A stretch of 64,000 nucleotides of DNA from Streptomyces sp. NRRL WC-3605 (lineage in GTDB: Bacteria > Actinomycetota > Actinomycetes > Streptomycetales > Streptomycetaceae): assembly GCF_001509795.1 (NCBI RefSeq), contig NZ_LLZN01000079.1:124001-188000 (forward strand). The letters run 5' to 3'. Within the stretch, counting starts at the first letter, position 1, and each line of letters opens with the position of its first letter. This document shows, one piece after another, positions 63,952-64,000 of the stretch. The notes beneath the pieces were generated by a model. That model was not told the DNA's origin. It saw only the letters and a program-made list of their open reading frames with translations, and ran no database searches. Position numbers and translations under genes: made by a program.

Positions 63952-64000
63952 CAGATCTCCATCCCGAACGGCCGGGTGAACCGGACGTCACCCTCGACCA
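63951..64000 (-). CDS. pheS: Phenylalanyl-tRNA synthetase alpha subunit, C-terminal end
   Basis: Only the last 16 codons lie in the window. They read ...[14 protein letters not shown] and stop, the usual PheS C-terminus, and run directly into pheT through TGATG. The rest of the gene is beyond the window edge. Confidence 0.9.
   Translation of the reverse strand, partial: VEGDVRFTRPFGMEI

Overview
The window is high-GC DNA (strong G/C at third codon positions, frequent GTG starts, GGAGG-type ribosome sites, many 4-base GTGA/ATGA gene overlaps). It carries the sporulation gene ssgB, which points to a Streptomyces chromosome. The order thrS ... ssgB ... metNIQ ... glpQ1 ... argH ... argR-argDBJC ... 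pheTS matches what I recall of the conserved core arm of Streptomyces chromosomes such as S. coelicolor. The species cannot be fixed from the sequence alone. No insertion sequence, CRISPR array, phage gene or large biosynthetic cluster was seen.

Layout. 1-9 kb: thrS, a coupled pair of uncharacterised genes (one DUF4365), a DnaQ-type exonuclease, two tRNA-Val(CAC) genes with hairpin terminators, a START-like protein, a very large multi-pass membrane protein, and a short decayed remnant of a sugar-binding lipoprotein gene. 9-19 kb: ssgB, a CGNR zinc-finger protein, small membrane proteins, a DsbA-like protein, folate-branch pabB/pabC-like genes, a five-tRNA cluster (Gly, Cys, Val, Val, Val), a phosphotransferase and a membrane Ser/Thr kinase. 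19-27 kb: an rRNA/tRNA methyltransferase and three corrin-pathway genes on the minus strand: cysG-like, a giant BluB-CobT fusion with a roughly 700-residue disordered head, and cobL. 27-31 kb: the methionine importer metNIQ behind a tiny Cys/Met-rich leader peptide gene. 31-38 kb: HAD phosphatase, small membrane proteins, a sigma-like factor, Tat-exported glpQ1 divergent from a plsC-type acyltransferase across a PHO-box-like array, and a TetR/MFS efflux pair with a clear operator. 38-51 kb: argH and the argC-J-B-D-R operon, both with ARG-box-like sequences, flanking a block with an L,D-transpeptidase-like protein and a three-gene flavin electron-transfer operon (ferric-reductase-like flavocytochrome, double FMN-binding protein, ApbE). 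51-64 kb: a histidine-phosphatase fold protein that has lost its catalytic histidines, a MocR regulator head-to-head with an EamA exporter (start codons overlap), DUF1918, a Tat-exported glycosidase-like protein, a 3-hydroxyacyl-CoA dehydrogenase, a Nudix hydrolase, an NsdA-like TPR regulator, a SpoIIE-type phosphatase, pheT and the end of pheS.

How parts work together. The arg genes form one regulon: argR is the last gene of the operon that it should control. metN-metI-metQ form one importer whose expression may be set by translation of the leader peptide. glpQ1 and its divergent neighbour are probably phosphate-controlled. The flavocytochrome, FMN-binding protein and ApbE form a complete route for moving electrons across the membrane to a covalently flavinylated exported protein. 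The more unusual items are the leader peptide, the flavin operon, the BluB-CobT fusion, the pseudo-phosphatase, the overlapping divergent starts and the pseudogene remnant. All family assignments are by reading motifs, without database searches.
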